Assembly: GCF_046630445.1 (NCBI RefSeq)
Contig: NC_092339.1
Location: 53,157,001-53,221,000 of the forward strand
Length of the DNA stretch: 64,000 nucleotides
From: Rutidosis leptorrhynchoides
Taxonomy: Eukaryota > Streptophyta > Magnoliopsida > Asterales > Asteraceae
Direction: 5' to 3'
Positions 11,001 through 22,508 of this stretch are shown here, in pieces (the first letter of the stretch is position 1; every line of letters starts with the position of its first letter). The translations under genes were made by a program, and so were the position numbers. The notes below the pieces were generated by a model. The model saw nothing but the letters and a program-made list of their open reading frames with translations, was not told where the DNA came from and ran no database searches.

Positions 11001-12615
11001 TCGTGTTGCCCTTTTCTCCGTACACCATTAAGGGTTTTCCTTTTTCTCGTATAATGCGAATTGCATTTTTGTAACAAACGATCTCTGCTTTCACTTCTTT
11101 CAACCAGTCCATACCGATTATCACATCAAAACTCCCTAACTCTACTGGTATCAAATCAATCTTAAATGTTTCGCTAACCAGTTTAATTTCTCGATTCCGA
11201 CATATATTATCTGCTGAAATTAATTTACCATTTGCTAATTCGAGTAAAAATTTACTATCCAAAGGCGTCAATGGACAACTTAATTTAGCACAAAAATCTC
11301 TACTCATATAGCTTCTATCCGCACCCGAATCAAATAAAACGTAAGCAGATTTATTGTCAATAAGAAACGTACCCGTAACAAGCTCCGGGTCTTCATGTGC
11401 CTCTGCCGCATTAATATTGAAAACTCTTCCGCGGCCTTGTCCATTCGTGTTCTCCTGGTTCGGGCAATTTCTAATAATGTGGCCCGGTTTTCCACATTTA
11501 TAACAAACTACATTGGCATAACTTGCTCCGACACTACTTGCTCCGCCATTACTCGTTTCAACACCATTTGTTCCTTTCGTTCTATTAACCCCTGGTCCGT
11601 AGACCTCACACTTCGCCGCGCTATGACCATTTCTTTTACACTTGTTGCAAAATTTGGTGCAGAACCCCAAGTGATACTTTTCACACCTTTGGCATAGCTG
11701 CTTCTGATTGTTGTTGTTGTTGCGGTTATTATTGTTGTTGGGATGATTGTTGTAGTTGGTGTTGTTGTTGTTGTTGTTGTTGTTGGGCCGTTTGTTGTAG
11801 TTGCGATTGATGTTGCGATTGTTGGGATAATTGTTGCGATTATTGCTGTAATTGCTGTTGTTGTATTGGTGATTCTTATCACCGTTTTCCTCCCACTTGC
11901 TTTTGACTTGCTTCACATTGGTCTCTTCAGCAGTCTGTTCTTTAATTCTTTCTTCAATCTGGTTCACTAGTTTGTGAGCCATTCTACATGCCTGTTGTAT
12001 GGAGGCGGGCTCGTGTGAACTTATATCTTCTTGGATTCTTTCCGGTAATCCTTTCACAAACGCGTCGATCTTCTCTTCCTCATCTTCGAATGCTCCCGGA
12101 CACAATAGGCACAATTCTGTGAATCGTCTTTCGTACGTGGTAATATCAAATCCTTGGGTTCGTAACCCTCTAAGTTTTGTCTTGAGCTTATTGATCTCGG
12201 TTCTGGGACGGTACTTCTCGTTCATCAAGTGCTTGAATGTTGACCACGGTAGTGCGTACGCATCATCTTGTCCCACTTGCTCTAGATAGGTATTCCACCA
12301 TGTTAACGCAGAACCTGTGAAGGTATGCATAGCGTACTTCACTTTGTCCTCTTCAGTACACTTACTTATGGCAAACACCGATTCGACCTTCTCGGTCCAC
12401 CGTTTTAATCCGATCGGTCCTTCGATTCCATCAAATTCCAAAGGTTTGCAGGCAGTGAATTCTTTGTAGGTGCATCCTACACGATTTCCTGTACTGCTAG
12501 ATCCAAGGTTATTGTTGGTATGTAGCGCAGCCTGTACTGCGGCTATGTTTGAAGCTAGAAAAGTACGGAATTCCTCTTCATTCATATTCACGGTGTGTCG
12601 AGTAGTCGGTGCCAT
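8044..12615 (-). pseudogene. Element 1 Gag-Pol with chromodomain, one nonsense codon
   Basis: One continuous frame from MAPTTRH (12615; an upstream Met at 12651 is less likely) to TAA at 8044. Residues are counted from 12651. Capsid domain about 60-240, N-rich linker 260-315, zinc knuckles CQRC (320), [14 protein letters not shown] (336-348) and [14 protein letters not shown] (383-396). Protease DSGADRS 441-447, RT FIDD 775-778, RNase H with YCDAS (about 922) and YTDHKSL, integrase HHCC (H1112, H1119, C1149, C1152) and DDE including QSER (E1279). A chromodomain-like tail ends [19 protein letters not shown] single in-frame TGA at 8428-8430, an arginine codon in element 2, separates the chromodomain end from the rest. 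Otherwise intact. Confidence 0.92.
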
Positions 12616-12651
12616 TTCCTTCAAAATAGTCAAATGGAACAAGTTAATCAT

Positions 12652-12968
12652 ACAGAATATTAAGAGTAGTTAATAGTATTTCGTAGCATAATATGAACTC
12701 ATTTATAAAAGCTTTTTCTTCATATTAGCGTTTTATAAGTTTAAATTCAGGTAGTACCTACCCGTTAAGTTTATACTTAGTAGCTAATATACAATTCAAC
12801 TACTACAATTCTATATGAAAAACTGATTATAATAATATTTCGCGTTCAAACTTTTACACAATATTTTACAAACTTACAATACCGCTTATTTTACATATAG
12901 CATGAAATATAGCACACAATAAATTTGATATAAGATGGTTGTGAAGATAATTCTAGCTAGTACACAAG
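12652..12968 (-). other. Spacer between F-box ORF and gag in element 1
   Basis: 317 bp without an ORF of note. It contains the internal copy of the polypurine-tract motif at 12754-12768. Blocks such as ATACTTA and TACTAC next to that motif align with the matching spacer of element 2 (22141-22508). Confidence 0.7.
12754..12768 (-). promoter_or_regulatory. Internal copy of the polypurine-tract motif, element 1
   Basis: Minus-strand TTAACGGGTAGGTAC, identical to the 3' tract at 8009-8023. It lies about 140 nt upstream of the gag start. The same arrangement is found in element 2. It could be a second plus-strand priming site or a cis element; that function is inference. Confidence 0.6.
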
Positions 12969-13640
12969 TCATTCAGCAAAGGCAATAAAGACACGTAATT
13001 CATACATCCAAAAATAAGTCATGCATTCTGGTTTTACTAGGATTACTTCCCATCCTTGGTCTTGTGGAACATAACCGTTATGGCCGTTGATAAGATAGCG
13101 TGTTGTAACGTCGTCAAAGGGACGAGGGTTACGTAATGACCAACAGTCTTGTAATAACCTAAAAACCTCATTTCTTACCCCAATTACCGACTCCGTCACT
13201 TGTGGGAACGTTTTGTTTAATAGTTGTAGCCCGATGTTCTTTTTCTCACTTTGGTGAGAAGCGAACATTACTAACCCGTAAGCATAGCATGCTTCTTTAT
13301 GTTGCATTTTAGCCGCTTTTTCTAAATCATGAAGTCCTATATTCGGATACATTGAGTCAAAATAATTTTTTAACCCGTTGCGTAAAATAGCATTTGGGTT
13401 CCCCGCAATATATGCGTCAAAGTAAACACATCGTAACTTATGGGTTTCCCAATGTGATATCCCCCATCTTTCAAACGAAAGTCTCTTATAAACCAAGACA
13501 TTCTTGGAACGTTCTTCGAATGTCTTACAAACTGATTTCGCCGTAAATAGTTGTGCCGAAGAATTCTGACCGACTCTAGACAAGATTTCATCAATCATGT
13601 CTCCGGGTAGGTCTCTTAAAATATTGGGTTGTCTATCCAT
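12969..13640 (-). CDS. F-box protein encoded inside element 1
   Basis: An intact 223-residue ORF. Residues 8-50 form an F-box (LRDLPGDMIDEILSRV, then SVCKTFEE), the motif that binds SKP1 in SCF ubiquitin ligases. The C-terminal part, with EAAKMQHKEACYAYGLVMF and GLQLLNK, resembles the small plant F-box family of At1g67623/At2g35280 as I recall it. It sits between ORF0 and gag on the same strand, inside the retrotransposon, downstream of the LTR promoter. At the same place element 2 has only a short spacer, so the gene was either captured by this lineage or lost from the other. The start is the first Met; there is no sign of decay. What it targets is unknown. The F-box call is firm; the family assignment is moderate. 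Confidence 0.8.
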   Translation of the reverse strand: MDRQPNILRDLPGDMIDEILSRVGQNSSAQLFTAKSVCKTFEERSKNVLVYKRLSFERWGISHWETHKLRCVYFDAYIAGNPNAILRNGLKNYFDSMYPNIGLHDLEKAAKMQHKEACYAYGLVMFASHQSEKKNIGLQLLNKTFPQVTESVIGVRNEVFRLLQDCWSLRNPRPFDDVTTRYLINGHNGYVPQDQGWEVILVKPECMTYFWMYELRVFIAFAE

Positions 13641-13741
13641 TTTGTGTTTTTATACTGTAAAATAGACAAGCAATTTTTACATATATCATAAAGCATAAGC
13701 ACACTATATTACATATATTACACCACACGAATACAACTATC

Positions 13742-14323
13742 TTATTCCGACTCGCTCGTTTCTTCTTCTTCGGTTTTGGTTCGTTTTGCCAAGTTTCTAG
13801 GGATATATGATGTTCCCCTAATACGAGCTATCGTTTTCCACAACGGTTTAGAAAAACCTGGTGGTTTAGAGGTTCCCGGATCATTGTTACAACTTAAGGG
13901 CTTCGGGGGTTGACGATACATATAAAGTTCATCGGGGTTGGAATTAGATTTCTCTATTTTTATGCCCTTTCCCTTATTATTTTCTTTTGCCTTTTTAAAT
14001 TCAGTTGGGGTAATTTCTATAACATCATCGGAATTTTCGTCGGAATCCGATTCATCGGAGAATTGGTAATCCTCCCAATATTTTGCTTCCTTGGCGGAAA
14101 CACCATTGACCATAATTAACCTTGGTCGGTTGGTTGAGGATTTTCTTTTACTTAACCGTTTTATTATTTCCCCCACCGGTTCTATTTCCTCCTCCGGTTC
14201 CTCTTCTTCCGGTTCTGATTCTTCTTCTGGTTCCTCTTCGGGAACTTGTGAATCAGTCCAATATATATTCGACTCTTCGTTATTATTAGGTGAGTCAATG
14301 GGATTTGTGCTAGAGGTAGACAT
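13742..14323 (-). CDS. ORF0: acidic accessory protein of element 1
   Basis: A 193-residue ORF between primer site and F-box gene. Residues about 20-50 are a run of E/P/S heptad-like repeats (EEESEPEEE). A second acidic/serine patch is at about 88-100 (SDESDSDENSDD). The middle and C-terminus are basic (KRLSKRKSS; ARIRGTSYIPRNLAKRTK). There is no transmembrane segment or known catalytic motif. Element 2 encodes a diverged homologue at the same position (22509-22979), sharing DSQ(V/I)P, the EEESEPEEE repeats, EIT..EF and a C-terminal ARI...KR motif. Conservation of layout across diverged gag-pol sequences argues that this is a real element gene. The function is unknown; acidic/basic bipartite composition could suit a chromatin or nucleic-acid-associated role, which is speculation. 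Confidence 0.7.
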   Translation of the reverse strand: MSTSSTNPIDSPNNNEESNIYWTDSQVPEEEPEEESEPEEEEPEEEIEPVGEIIKRLSKRKSSTNRPRLIMVNGVSAKEAKYWEDYQFSDESDSDENSDDVIEITPTEFKKAKENNKGKGIKIEKSNSNPDELYMYRQPPKPLSCNNDPGTSKPPGFSKPLWKTIARIRGTSYIPRNLAKRTKTEEEETSESE

Positions 14324-14518
14324 CTATCACACAATATCAAACATGTTAAGAGATTAATATATCACATAATATATACATGTTAATAATATATAGTTTCCAA
14401 CAAAAATGTTAAGCAATCATTTTTAAAGAAAACACGGTCGAAGTCTAGACTCACTAATGTATCCTAACAAACTCGATAAGACACACTAATGCAAATTTTC
14501 TGGTTCTCTAAGACCAAC

Positions 14519-14530
14519 GCTCGGATACCA
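14519..14530 (-). other. Element 1 primer binding site (initiator tRNA-Met type)
   Basis: Minus-strand TGGTATCCGAGC, one mismatch from the usual TGGTATCAGAGC complement of initiator tRNA-Met. It lies two bases inside the 5' LTR edge at 14533. Confidence 0.8.
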
Positions 14531-14532
14531 AC

Positions 14533-14731
14533 TGAAATGTCCCGTTCTTATTGATTAAAAACGTTCCATATTAATTGATTTCGTTGCGAGGTTTTGACCT
14601 CTATATGAGACGTTTTTCAAAGACTGCATTCATTTTTAAAACAAACCATAACCTTTATTTCAAAAATAAAGGTTTAAAAAGCTTTACGTAGATTATCAAA
14701 TAATGATAATCTAAAATATCCTGTTTACACA
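14533..14731 (-). repeat. Element 1 5' LTR, first segment
   Basis: Begins TGAAATGTCCC next to the primer site and is the inverse of 1123-1321. It is interrupted after 14731 by element 2; the last five bases ACACA (14727-14731) are one copy of the target duplication. Confidence 0.9.
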
Positions 14732-15850
14732 TGTCATAACCCGTCCTTAACCATAAGAACGTGTTAAATAACGTATGATTTCATTGCGAGGTATTGACCT
14801 CTATATGCGACATTTTTAAAAGAAAAACTGCATATATTATACATTACAAACCATGATTCTTATTTTTGTTACAAGCTTTGGACAACATAAAAATGATTAT
14901 CGTTTAGCGATAATCTTCGACTTACAAACTTTACATATAATGATAACAACACGGTTTCTAGCATATTTTACAACACAGATCCTCGGGTATGCAGTTTTAT
15001 TTTTGACACAAATATGCGTACGCAAGATCCTGCTCAAATTCAACATTATGCAGCGGAAGCTTTAGTAATCTCCTGAGAATAGACATGTTTTAAAAGGTCA
15101 ACATAAAGTTGGTGAGATATAGGTTTAGTGCCGGCAGCAATATATATATATATAGACCACAAGATTTCGTATATAAACAGTTTAATAAAAATATTCTAAG
15201 TGGTTGAGCACTTGGTAACCATACTTAACATTTAATCACGTCGCATATTCCCTTTAATATGAAATCTTACTACACCGTACCAAGTGTAGTCACAAAACGA
15301 AGTACTGTGCAACCGTTGAATACTGGTCGTCCAGTCCGGTTGGGGTTGTCAGGCCCGATAGATCTATCAACAGGATTCGCGTTTACAATACCGCTGTAAA
15401 TATTAGTTACCAAGCTACAGGGAAGTATGCCAGTGGTACAACTCAACGTAGAATATATTTTTCAGTTACTTGTGTCCATAACGTAAAACATAAAATACAT
15501 GTATTCTCATCCCGAAATATTTAGAGTTTAAAAGTGGGACTATATACTCACGTTCGTCTTGAAGATATATATATTTTTGACTTGGTCTTCCGGTTGATAT
15601 CACGAACCTATCCATATATAATATATCAATACCTTTTCTTTTTAAACAAACGTCTCATATATATACTTGTTATACTTTTAATACTTTGAATAATTCCTTA
15701 GTCCGTAGTTAGCATTTCGTTGTTAGTAATTCAATTTTAATGGTTCATTTGTAGATGTTTAATATACCCGCAATGAAATAAATAAAACCCCCAACGAAAT
15801 AAATAAAACCCCATCGTATATGTATTGGTCGAGATTAATCTTGACCCACG

Positions 15851-15920
15851 GTACCGGTGTTGTCAAATGACGTGTTGCGTACATAAAGTACCGGTGTTGT
15901 CAAATGACGTGTTGCGTACA
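15851..15920. repeat. Two-copy 37-bp-period tandem repeat in the element 2 LTR
   Basis: The 33-nt unit beginning GTACCGGTGTTGTCAAATG occurs twice without mismatch, separated by TAAA. The same pair is in the right LTR at 24285-24354, so it predates the insertion. Confidence 0.9.
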
Positions 15921-16982
15921 AACATGGGATCTTATGATTAATCTTCTCGTATTGTTTATGGGTGATCCTGAACCATATAAAATTGAATTATAAGTACATA
16001 TATATAAAATATCATGTTATCTTAGAAAGATGTGATTTTATTTAATTTTTCCCAATTAATCCCGAAGTTAAACAAGTCTTGGATGACCAATTTTGTTTCG
16101 GTCATAGTTTCTTCGTTACAAATCCGTTTTCGTTGATTCAACTTGCCATCTCCTTGGATCGAGTTCCTCTTTAAGACTATGAACTGAAAATACCTTGGTT
16201 TGTATTCAAAATCACACGGCATAGGTGAAACTTTAGTGAAACTTATGAAGTTAAACATTTTCCTTTATGTAAACAACCTTAAATGATTATTTTTCTAAAA
16301 ATACTTATACTTTGAATTAAATCATGAAATTTTTATGTGTTATCATATTCATATTAAAAATCATTTTTCCAGAAGATAAACTTCCAATTCAAAGTTTAAG
16401 ATGGTTTTTAATTATCCAACCCAAAACAGTCCCCGGTTGCACTCCGACATCGTAAAAACAGTTTTTAAGGTGTTCTTTGAAAAACCAAGTTATACCTTGT
16501 TAAATTAGCATGTAATTAAGTTATATTACAGGTCTTGAAGTATTTTAAAAGTTAATTTAGAAGGATCTATTTAGTTTGCAAACAAGTTTGAAAACTTTCA
16601 AACTATGTTCTTGTTATTAAAATTTTATACCACAAAATAAGATAGCTATATATATATGAATCGAATAAGGTTATGAACATAGTTACTACCTCAAGTTCCT
16701 TGGACAAGGTTGCTGTAAAAGAGGAGTAAGAACCTAGAACTAAAAGGGTGATGGAATTGGATGAAAGATTGGAAGTAAGTTTGTGTTCTTGGAAGGATTC
16801 TTGAAGTGTTTTTGTAAGGGTTTTCTTATGGTGATTAAGTGATGTTTTTGAAGCTAAATGATGGGGAAAATGCTTGGAGATGATCAAGTATGAAGTTAAG
16901 AGTATTTTGAGAGAGAAATGGGAGTGTAAGTATGAGAAAATGGGGTGAAGAAATGGTGTGCATGCATAAAAACGTTTTTAGG

Positions 16983-16987
16983 TTATA
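16983..16987 (-). promoter_or_regulatory. TATA-like box of the element 2 LTR
   Basis: Minus-strand CCTTTATAACC, followed in the sense direction by a pyrimidine-rich stretch typical of a 5' untranslated region. This copy lies in the 3' LTR; the right LTR carries the same sequence. Predicted from sequence only. Confidence 0.4.
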
Positions 16988-17662
16988 AAGGAAAAAAAGA
17001 TACCTAACTTTGTTTTCTTGCTAAATAATTCATGCTACTTGAAAAATGGTTAGTTCCACATGTTTCTTAATCATTTAAGGCTGCTAAGGAGCAGATTTTT
17101 ATTGGTATATACCAATAGTAAATACATCTAGAAGCTGCGTATGATACGGGTACATATACCCTAGATATACGTGTAGAAATCTTTGAGAAAACGGAACGAG
17201 GATTCAAATATAGCTATCTTTTGTAAATATACTTATATTGTTTTATGTATGTAAGCCCTTTAAAAGTGATAAAATACATATCTATACGATGCATGTATAA
17301 GTATTATAGGTTATAAGTATTTATGTCGAAGAACGTTACGTATAGTTATCGTTTTGAAAACTTAAGTTAGTAGTTTCAAAATATACTTATAACTCATTGT
17401 TATTAGTACCCAATGAGATGTTAAACATCCTTAGATCATGTTAAATATATATAAATACATATATATACATAAACGTATAATTATCGTATGTTATATATTT
17501 CGTGATATCATCGGTCAAATTGGACGGTCAAACGTTGTGTAAAACTCTTTTCGAAGACATAAGTCTCAACAATTTGGATTGCTTGTCATGTTGGTAAGGT
17601 TTAATTTATGTAAATATTAATCTTATAAATATAGAATGATCGAAAAAGTGCGGGTCATTACA

Positions 17663-17677
17663 GTACCTACCCGTTAA
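17663..17677 (-). other. Element 2 3' polypurine tract
   Basis: Minus-strand TTAACGGGTAGGTAC, abutting the 3' LTR at 17662 and identical to element 1's tract. A second copy lies at 22298-22312. Confidence 0.75.
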
Positions 17678-17709
17678 ATAAATTTCGTCCCGAAATTTTA
17701 AAATTGTAC

Positions 17710-20700
17710 CTATTTTGCGTCATCGGGAAACAAGTGTGGATACTTTTGTTTCATTTGATCCTCTCGTTCCCAAGTAAACTCGGGACCCCTTCGAGCATTC
17801 CAACGAACCTTAACGATCGGTATGTTGCTCTGCTTGAGCCGTTTAACTTCACGATCCATGATTTCGATTGGTTCTTCGATGAATTGTAGTTTCTCGTCGA
17901 CATGGATTTCTTCAAGAGGAATGGTGAGGTCTTCCTTTGCAAGACACTTCTTAAGGTTCGAGACGTGAAAGGTATTATGTACTCCGGCGAGTTGTTGCGG
18001 TAACTCGAGTCGATAAGCTACCGGTCCAATGCGTTCGATGATCTTGAACGGGCCTACATATCTTGGGTTCAGTTTACCTCTTTTACCGAAACGTATTACA
18101 CCTTTCCAAGGTGACACCTTTAGCATAACCATGTCACCGATCTGAAACTCTAATGGTTTCCTTCGGACATCGGCGTAGCTCTTTTGGCGACTACGGGCTG
18201 TTTTCAATCTCTCTTTGATTTGTACTATCTTTTCAGTAGTTTCATGTATGATCTCGGGACCAGTTAATTGTCGATCTCCTACTTCATTCCAACAGATAGG
18301 AGATCTACACTTCCTTCCGTACAATGCTTCGAATGGTGCAGCTTTAATGCTCGCATGATAACTATTATTATACGAGAATTCTGCTAATGGTAGATACTTA
18401 TCCCATCCGTTTCCAAAATCGATCACACATGCCCTGAGCATGTCTTCAAGAGTCTGAATTGTTCTTTCACTCTGCCCGTCCGTTTGCGGATGATATGCGG
18501 TACTCATATCCAAACGACTTCCTAGTGCCTCCTGTAGTGATTGCCAGAACTTTGAGGTAAATCTACTATCACGATCAGATATAATGGAAATAGGTATTCC
18601 ATGCCTTGAAACTATTTCCTTTATATATAATCGTAATAATTTCTCCATTCTATCTGTTTCCTTTATAGGCAAGAAATGTGCAGATTTGGTAAGACGATCA
18701 ACAATTACCCAAATGGTGTCGTATCCCCAGACAGTCTTTGGTAACTTCGTGATGAAATCCATGGTAATACCGTCCCATTTCCATTCTGGAATTTCTGGTT
18801 GTTGAAGTAACCCTGACGGCTTCTGGTGTTCTGCTTTGACTTTGGAACAAGTTAAACATTCCCCAACATATGTTGCAACGTCTGTCTTCAAATTAGGCCA
18901 CCAATAATGCATCTTAAGATCTTGGTACATCTTTCCAACTCCAGGATGTATCGAATATCTTGTCTTATGTGCCTCGTTCAATATCAACTTCCTTAATCCA
19001 CCCAACTTCGGTACCCAAATACGATTTGCAAAATATCGAATTCCATCTTCCCGCATAACGAGTTGCTTCTCATACTTCTTCATTATTTCATTTCCTATAT
19101 TTTATTTAGTAAGTGCTTCTCGTTGAACTTCTTTGATTTATGAGTTGAGATTCATGCGAATTTTTATGTTCATCGCTCGTACTCGAATTGGTTCTCGTTC
19201 CTTTCTGCTTAATGCGTCAGCCACTACATTCGCTTTCCCGGGATGATAGCGAATCTCACAATCGTAGTCGTTTATCAGCTCGACCCACCTACGTTGCCTC
19301 ATGTTCAGCTGTTTCTGATCGAAAATATGTTGAAGACTTTTATGATCAGTAAACACAGTGCATCTAACCCCATATAAGTAGTGTCTCCATATCTTTAACG
19401 CAAACACGACTGCTCCCAGTTCTAGATCATGCGTCGTATAATTCCGCTCGTGAATCTTCAATTGTCGAGATGCGTATGCAATAACTTTCTTTCGTTGCAT
19501 AAGAACACAACCAAAACCTTGTCGCGAAGCGTCACAATATATTTCAAAATCATCGTTCCCTTCAGGTAACGATAAAATAGGCGTCGTAGTTAACTTCTTC
19601 TTCAGTAATTGAAATGCGTTCTCCTGCTCCGAGGTCCATTCGTATTTCTTCCCTTTTTGCGTTAATGCTGTCAACGGCTTAGCTATTCGGGAAAAATCTT
19701 GAATAAACCTTCTATAATAACCGGCTAAACCCAAAAATTGGCGTATCTGCGTTGGTGTCTTAGGAGTCTCCCATTTTTCAATGGCTTCAATTTTTGCTGG
19801 ATCAACCTGAATTCCTTTGCTACTAACAACGTGGCCAAGAAATTGCACTTCTTTCAACCAGAAAGCACATTTAGAAAATTTAGCATATAGTTGTTCTTTT
19901 CTTAACAACTCTAATATCAACCTTACATGCTGCTCATGCTCTTGCTCACTCTTGGAATAGATAAGAATATCATCAATGAAAACGATAACAAACTTATCTA
20001 AATATGGACTACAAACTCGATTCATGAGGTCCATGAATACAGCTGGCGCATTCGTCAATCCAAACGGCATAACCAAAAATTCGTAATGACCGTAGCGTGT
20101 CCGAAAAGCAGTTTTCGATATATCTTCTTCTTTGACACGTAATTGATGATAGCCCGATCTTAGATCAATTTTCGAGTACACACATGATCCTTGGAGTTGA
20201 TCAAATAAGTCGTCAATTCTCGGTAGTGGATACCGATTCTTGATAGTTAACTTATTTAATTCACGATAATCTATACACATTCGGAAAGATCCGTCTTTCT
20301 TCTTGACGAATAAAATTGGAGCTCCCCACGGTGAAGTATTTGGTCGTATGAATCCACGATCCAGTAATTCTTTTAACTGACTCTGAAGTTCTTTTAACTC
20401 GGACGATGCAAGTCTATATGGAGCACGGGCAACCGGTGCAGCTCCTGGTACAAGATCTATTTGAAATTCTACAGATCTAAATGGAGGTAATCCCGGCAAC
20501 TCTTCCGAAAATACTTCAGGAAAATCTCTTGCCACAGGCACGTCATTGATGCACTTCTCTTTTTCTTTCTTTTCGACTTTATTAACATGTGCTAAGATAG
20601 CATAGCACCCTTTCTTCAAGCACTTTTGAGCTTTCAAATAACTAATGAGTTTTAGCTTTGAGTTACCCTTCTCTCCATAAATCATTACTGGCGTTTTATT

Positions 20701-22140
20701 CTTACGAGGAATGCGAATTGCCTTCTTGGCGCACACAACTTCGGATCCTATTTTGGACATCCAGTCCATGCCGACTATTACATCAAAACTTCCTAATTCT
20801 ACGGGTATCAAATCAATCTTAAATGTTTCTCCGGCTAAATTTATTTTACAATCACGGCAAATTTTATCGGCTTTAATTAGTTTACCATTAGCTAACTCAA
20901 TCATGTACTTAGCATCTAGAGGTAATGATGAACAATTCAATTTAGCGTGAAAGTCTCTACACACGTAACTTCTATCAGCACCAGTATCAAATATAATAGA
21001 TGCGGATAAGTTATTAATGGTAAACGTACCCGTAACAAGCTCCGGGTCTTCACACGCCTCTCTAGGATTAATAACAAATGCTCTCCCTCGTGCAGGTCCG
21101 ATATTTTTCTCTGGATTCGGGCACTGGCTCTTATAGTGACCTTGTTTTCCACACCCATAACAAGTAATGGTAGCCAAAGCAGTTCTATTTGCATTGGTGG
21201 CAGGAGTCTTGGTACCATTTGTATTTATAACGAGAGCCCTACAATCTTCAGCAAGATGACCCTTTCGATTACATTTGTTGCATACCACATTACAGTAACC
21301 AGAGTGATGTTTGTGGCATCGGTTGCATAAAGGATTTTGTCCTTTATAACCAAAGCTTAAACCACTACCCGCACCTTGCGTGATTTCTTGTTTCTTAAAA
21401 GATTGTTGTTGGTTACCTCGATCATAATTTCCATTCCACTTTCTTTTGTTACCTGATACCTTCACATCAGTATTGGATACTTTCTTATCCATGATGACCT
21501 GATCCATTAGCTCGTTTGCCATGGTTATAGCTTCATGAATTGTCTTAGGTTTCGATGCTGTAACGTTTGCCTTGACCTTTTTGGGCAAACCATCTTTGTA
21601 CATTTCAATCTTCCGTTCTTCGGTTGGAACCAATTCAGGACATAGCAAAACTAATTCCATGAATCGCTGATTGTAGTTGGTGATTTCAGTACCAACAACC
21701 TTCAGACTTCGTAATTCATCTTCCAACTTCCTAACCTCGTTCCTTGGACAATATTCGTTGATTAACATTGTTTTGAATTCTTCCCATGGAGTATCATAAG
21801 CTACATCTCCTCCTACAGCCTTCACATAATTTTTCCACCACGTGAGTGCACTATCTTGTAAAGTGCATGATGCATACTTGGTCATGTCCTTTTCAACACA
21901 ACCACTGATTTTAAACACAGTCTCCATCTTTTCTATCCATCGGGTTAAACCGATCGGTCCTTCTGTTCCACTGAATGATGAGGGCTTGCAAGCTTGAAAA
22001 GTTTTGTAAGTGCACCCCACACGAGGATTTGGGTTAACTGCAGCACCTCTTGCAGCCTCGACCCATAACATTCTGTCGTTCACTCGTTGATTGATGAGTT
22101 CCTGGATTTCTTGTTCCGTCATTCGGTTCAATCGCGCCAT
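17710..22140 (-). pseudogene. Element 2 Gag-Pol with chromodomain, two nonsense codons
   Basis: Starts [10 protein letters not shown] at 22140. Capsid domain about residues 40-220, zinc knuckles [12 protein letters not shown] (272-283), [14 protein letters not shown] (287-300) and [14 protein letters not shown] (327-340). Protease DTGADRS from 385, RT FIDD near 720, RNase H YCDAS near 865. The frame then meets TAA at 19138-19140 and a second TAA about 11 codons later, in the RNase H-integrase linker. It continues in the same frame from 19083 with integrase (H, H, C, C motif; DDE with QSER) and a chromodomain-like end [18 protein letters not shown]. Element 1 is open at both stop positions. 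Without readthrough, integrase would not be made from this copy. Confidence 0.92.
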
Positions 22141-22508
22141 ATTCTTCTATAAGAATGAAAAGAAAATAATTATTCACATGGAATATTATAGATGTAGTGT
22201 ATATTTACAGTACATTATAGCTTATTAATAATATGAACCAGGTATTATTATAAAAGCCTTTTCTTCTTATTAGCGTTTTATAATTATATCTAGGGTAGTA
22301 CCTACCCGTTAATGTCCATACTTAATAGCTTAGTACAGAATCAATTACTACCATCTAAATAATACTTAACCATGGAAAATTATTGCATTTCACACTTCAC
22401 TATTTTACATATGCTTATCTTACATCGAACATTAAGCAAACCACACTAATAATATTATACAAAACATTATATGATCCCATGGTTTAATACGGCAGCGCAT
22501 CGTTTGGT
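22141..22508 (-). other. Spacer between ORF0 and gag in element 2
   Basis: 368 bp without a supported gene. It contains the internal polypurine-tract copy (22298-22312). Flanking blocks align with element 1's 12652-12968 spacer, but I find no relic of an F-box gene. Confidence 0.65.
22298..22312 (-). promoter_or_regulatory. Internal copy of the polypurine-tract motif, element 2
   Basis: Minus-strand TTAACGGGTAGGTAC, identical to the tract at 17663-17677 and to both copies in element 1. It lies about 160 nt upstream of the gag start. The function is unproven. Confidence 0.6.

Larger units (their letters stand above)
14732..17662 (-). repeat. Element 2 3' LTR (left copy)
   Basis: 2931 bp, nearly identical to 23168-26097. 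It includes a 33-nt unit starting GTACCGGTGTTG present twice (15851-15883 and 15888-15920). A TATA-like TTATA (plus strand) sits at 16983-16987. A 94-codon frame at 16603-16887, also present in the other LTR, lies in the presumed transcribed leader and shows no protein similarity I recognise. Confidence 0.93.

Noticed and set aside
11508-11970. Threonine/isoleucine- and valine-rich frames over 11508-11970 on both strands
   Set aside because: They are shadows of the asparagine-rich repeat in element 1 Gag.
16603-16887. 94-codon minus-strand frame in both element 2 LTRs (also 25037-25321)
   Set aside because: It lies in the LTR leader, no similarity is recognised, and its identity in both copies simply reflects LTR duplication.
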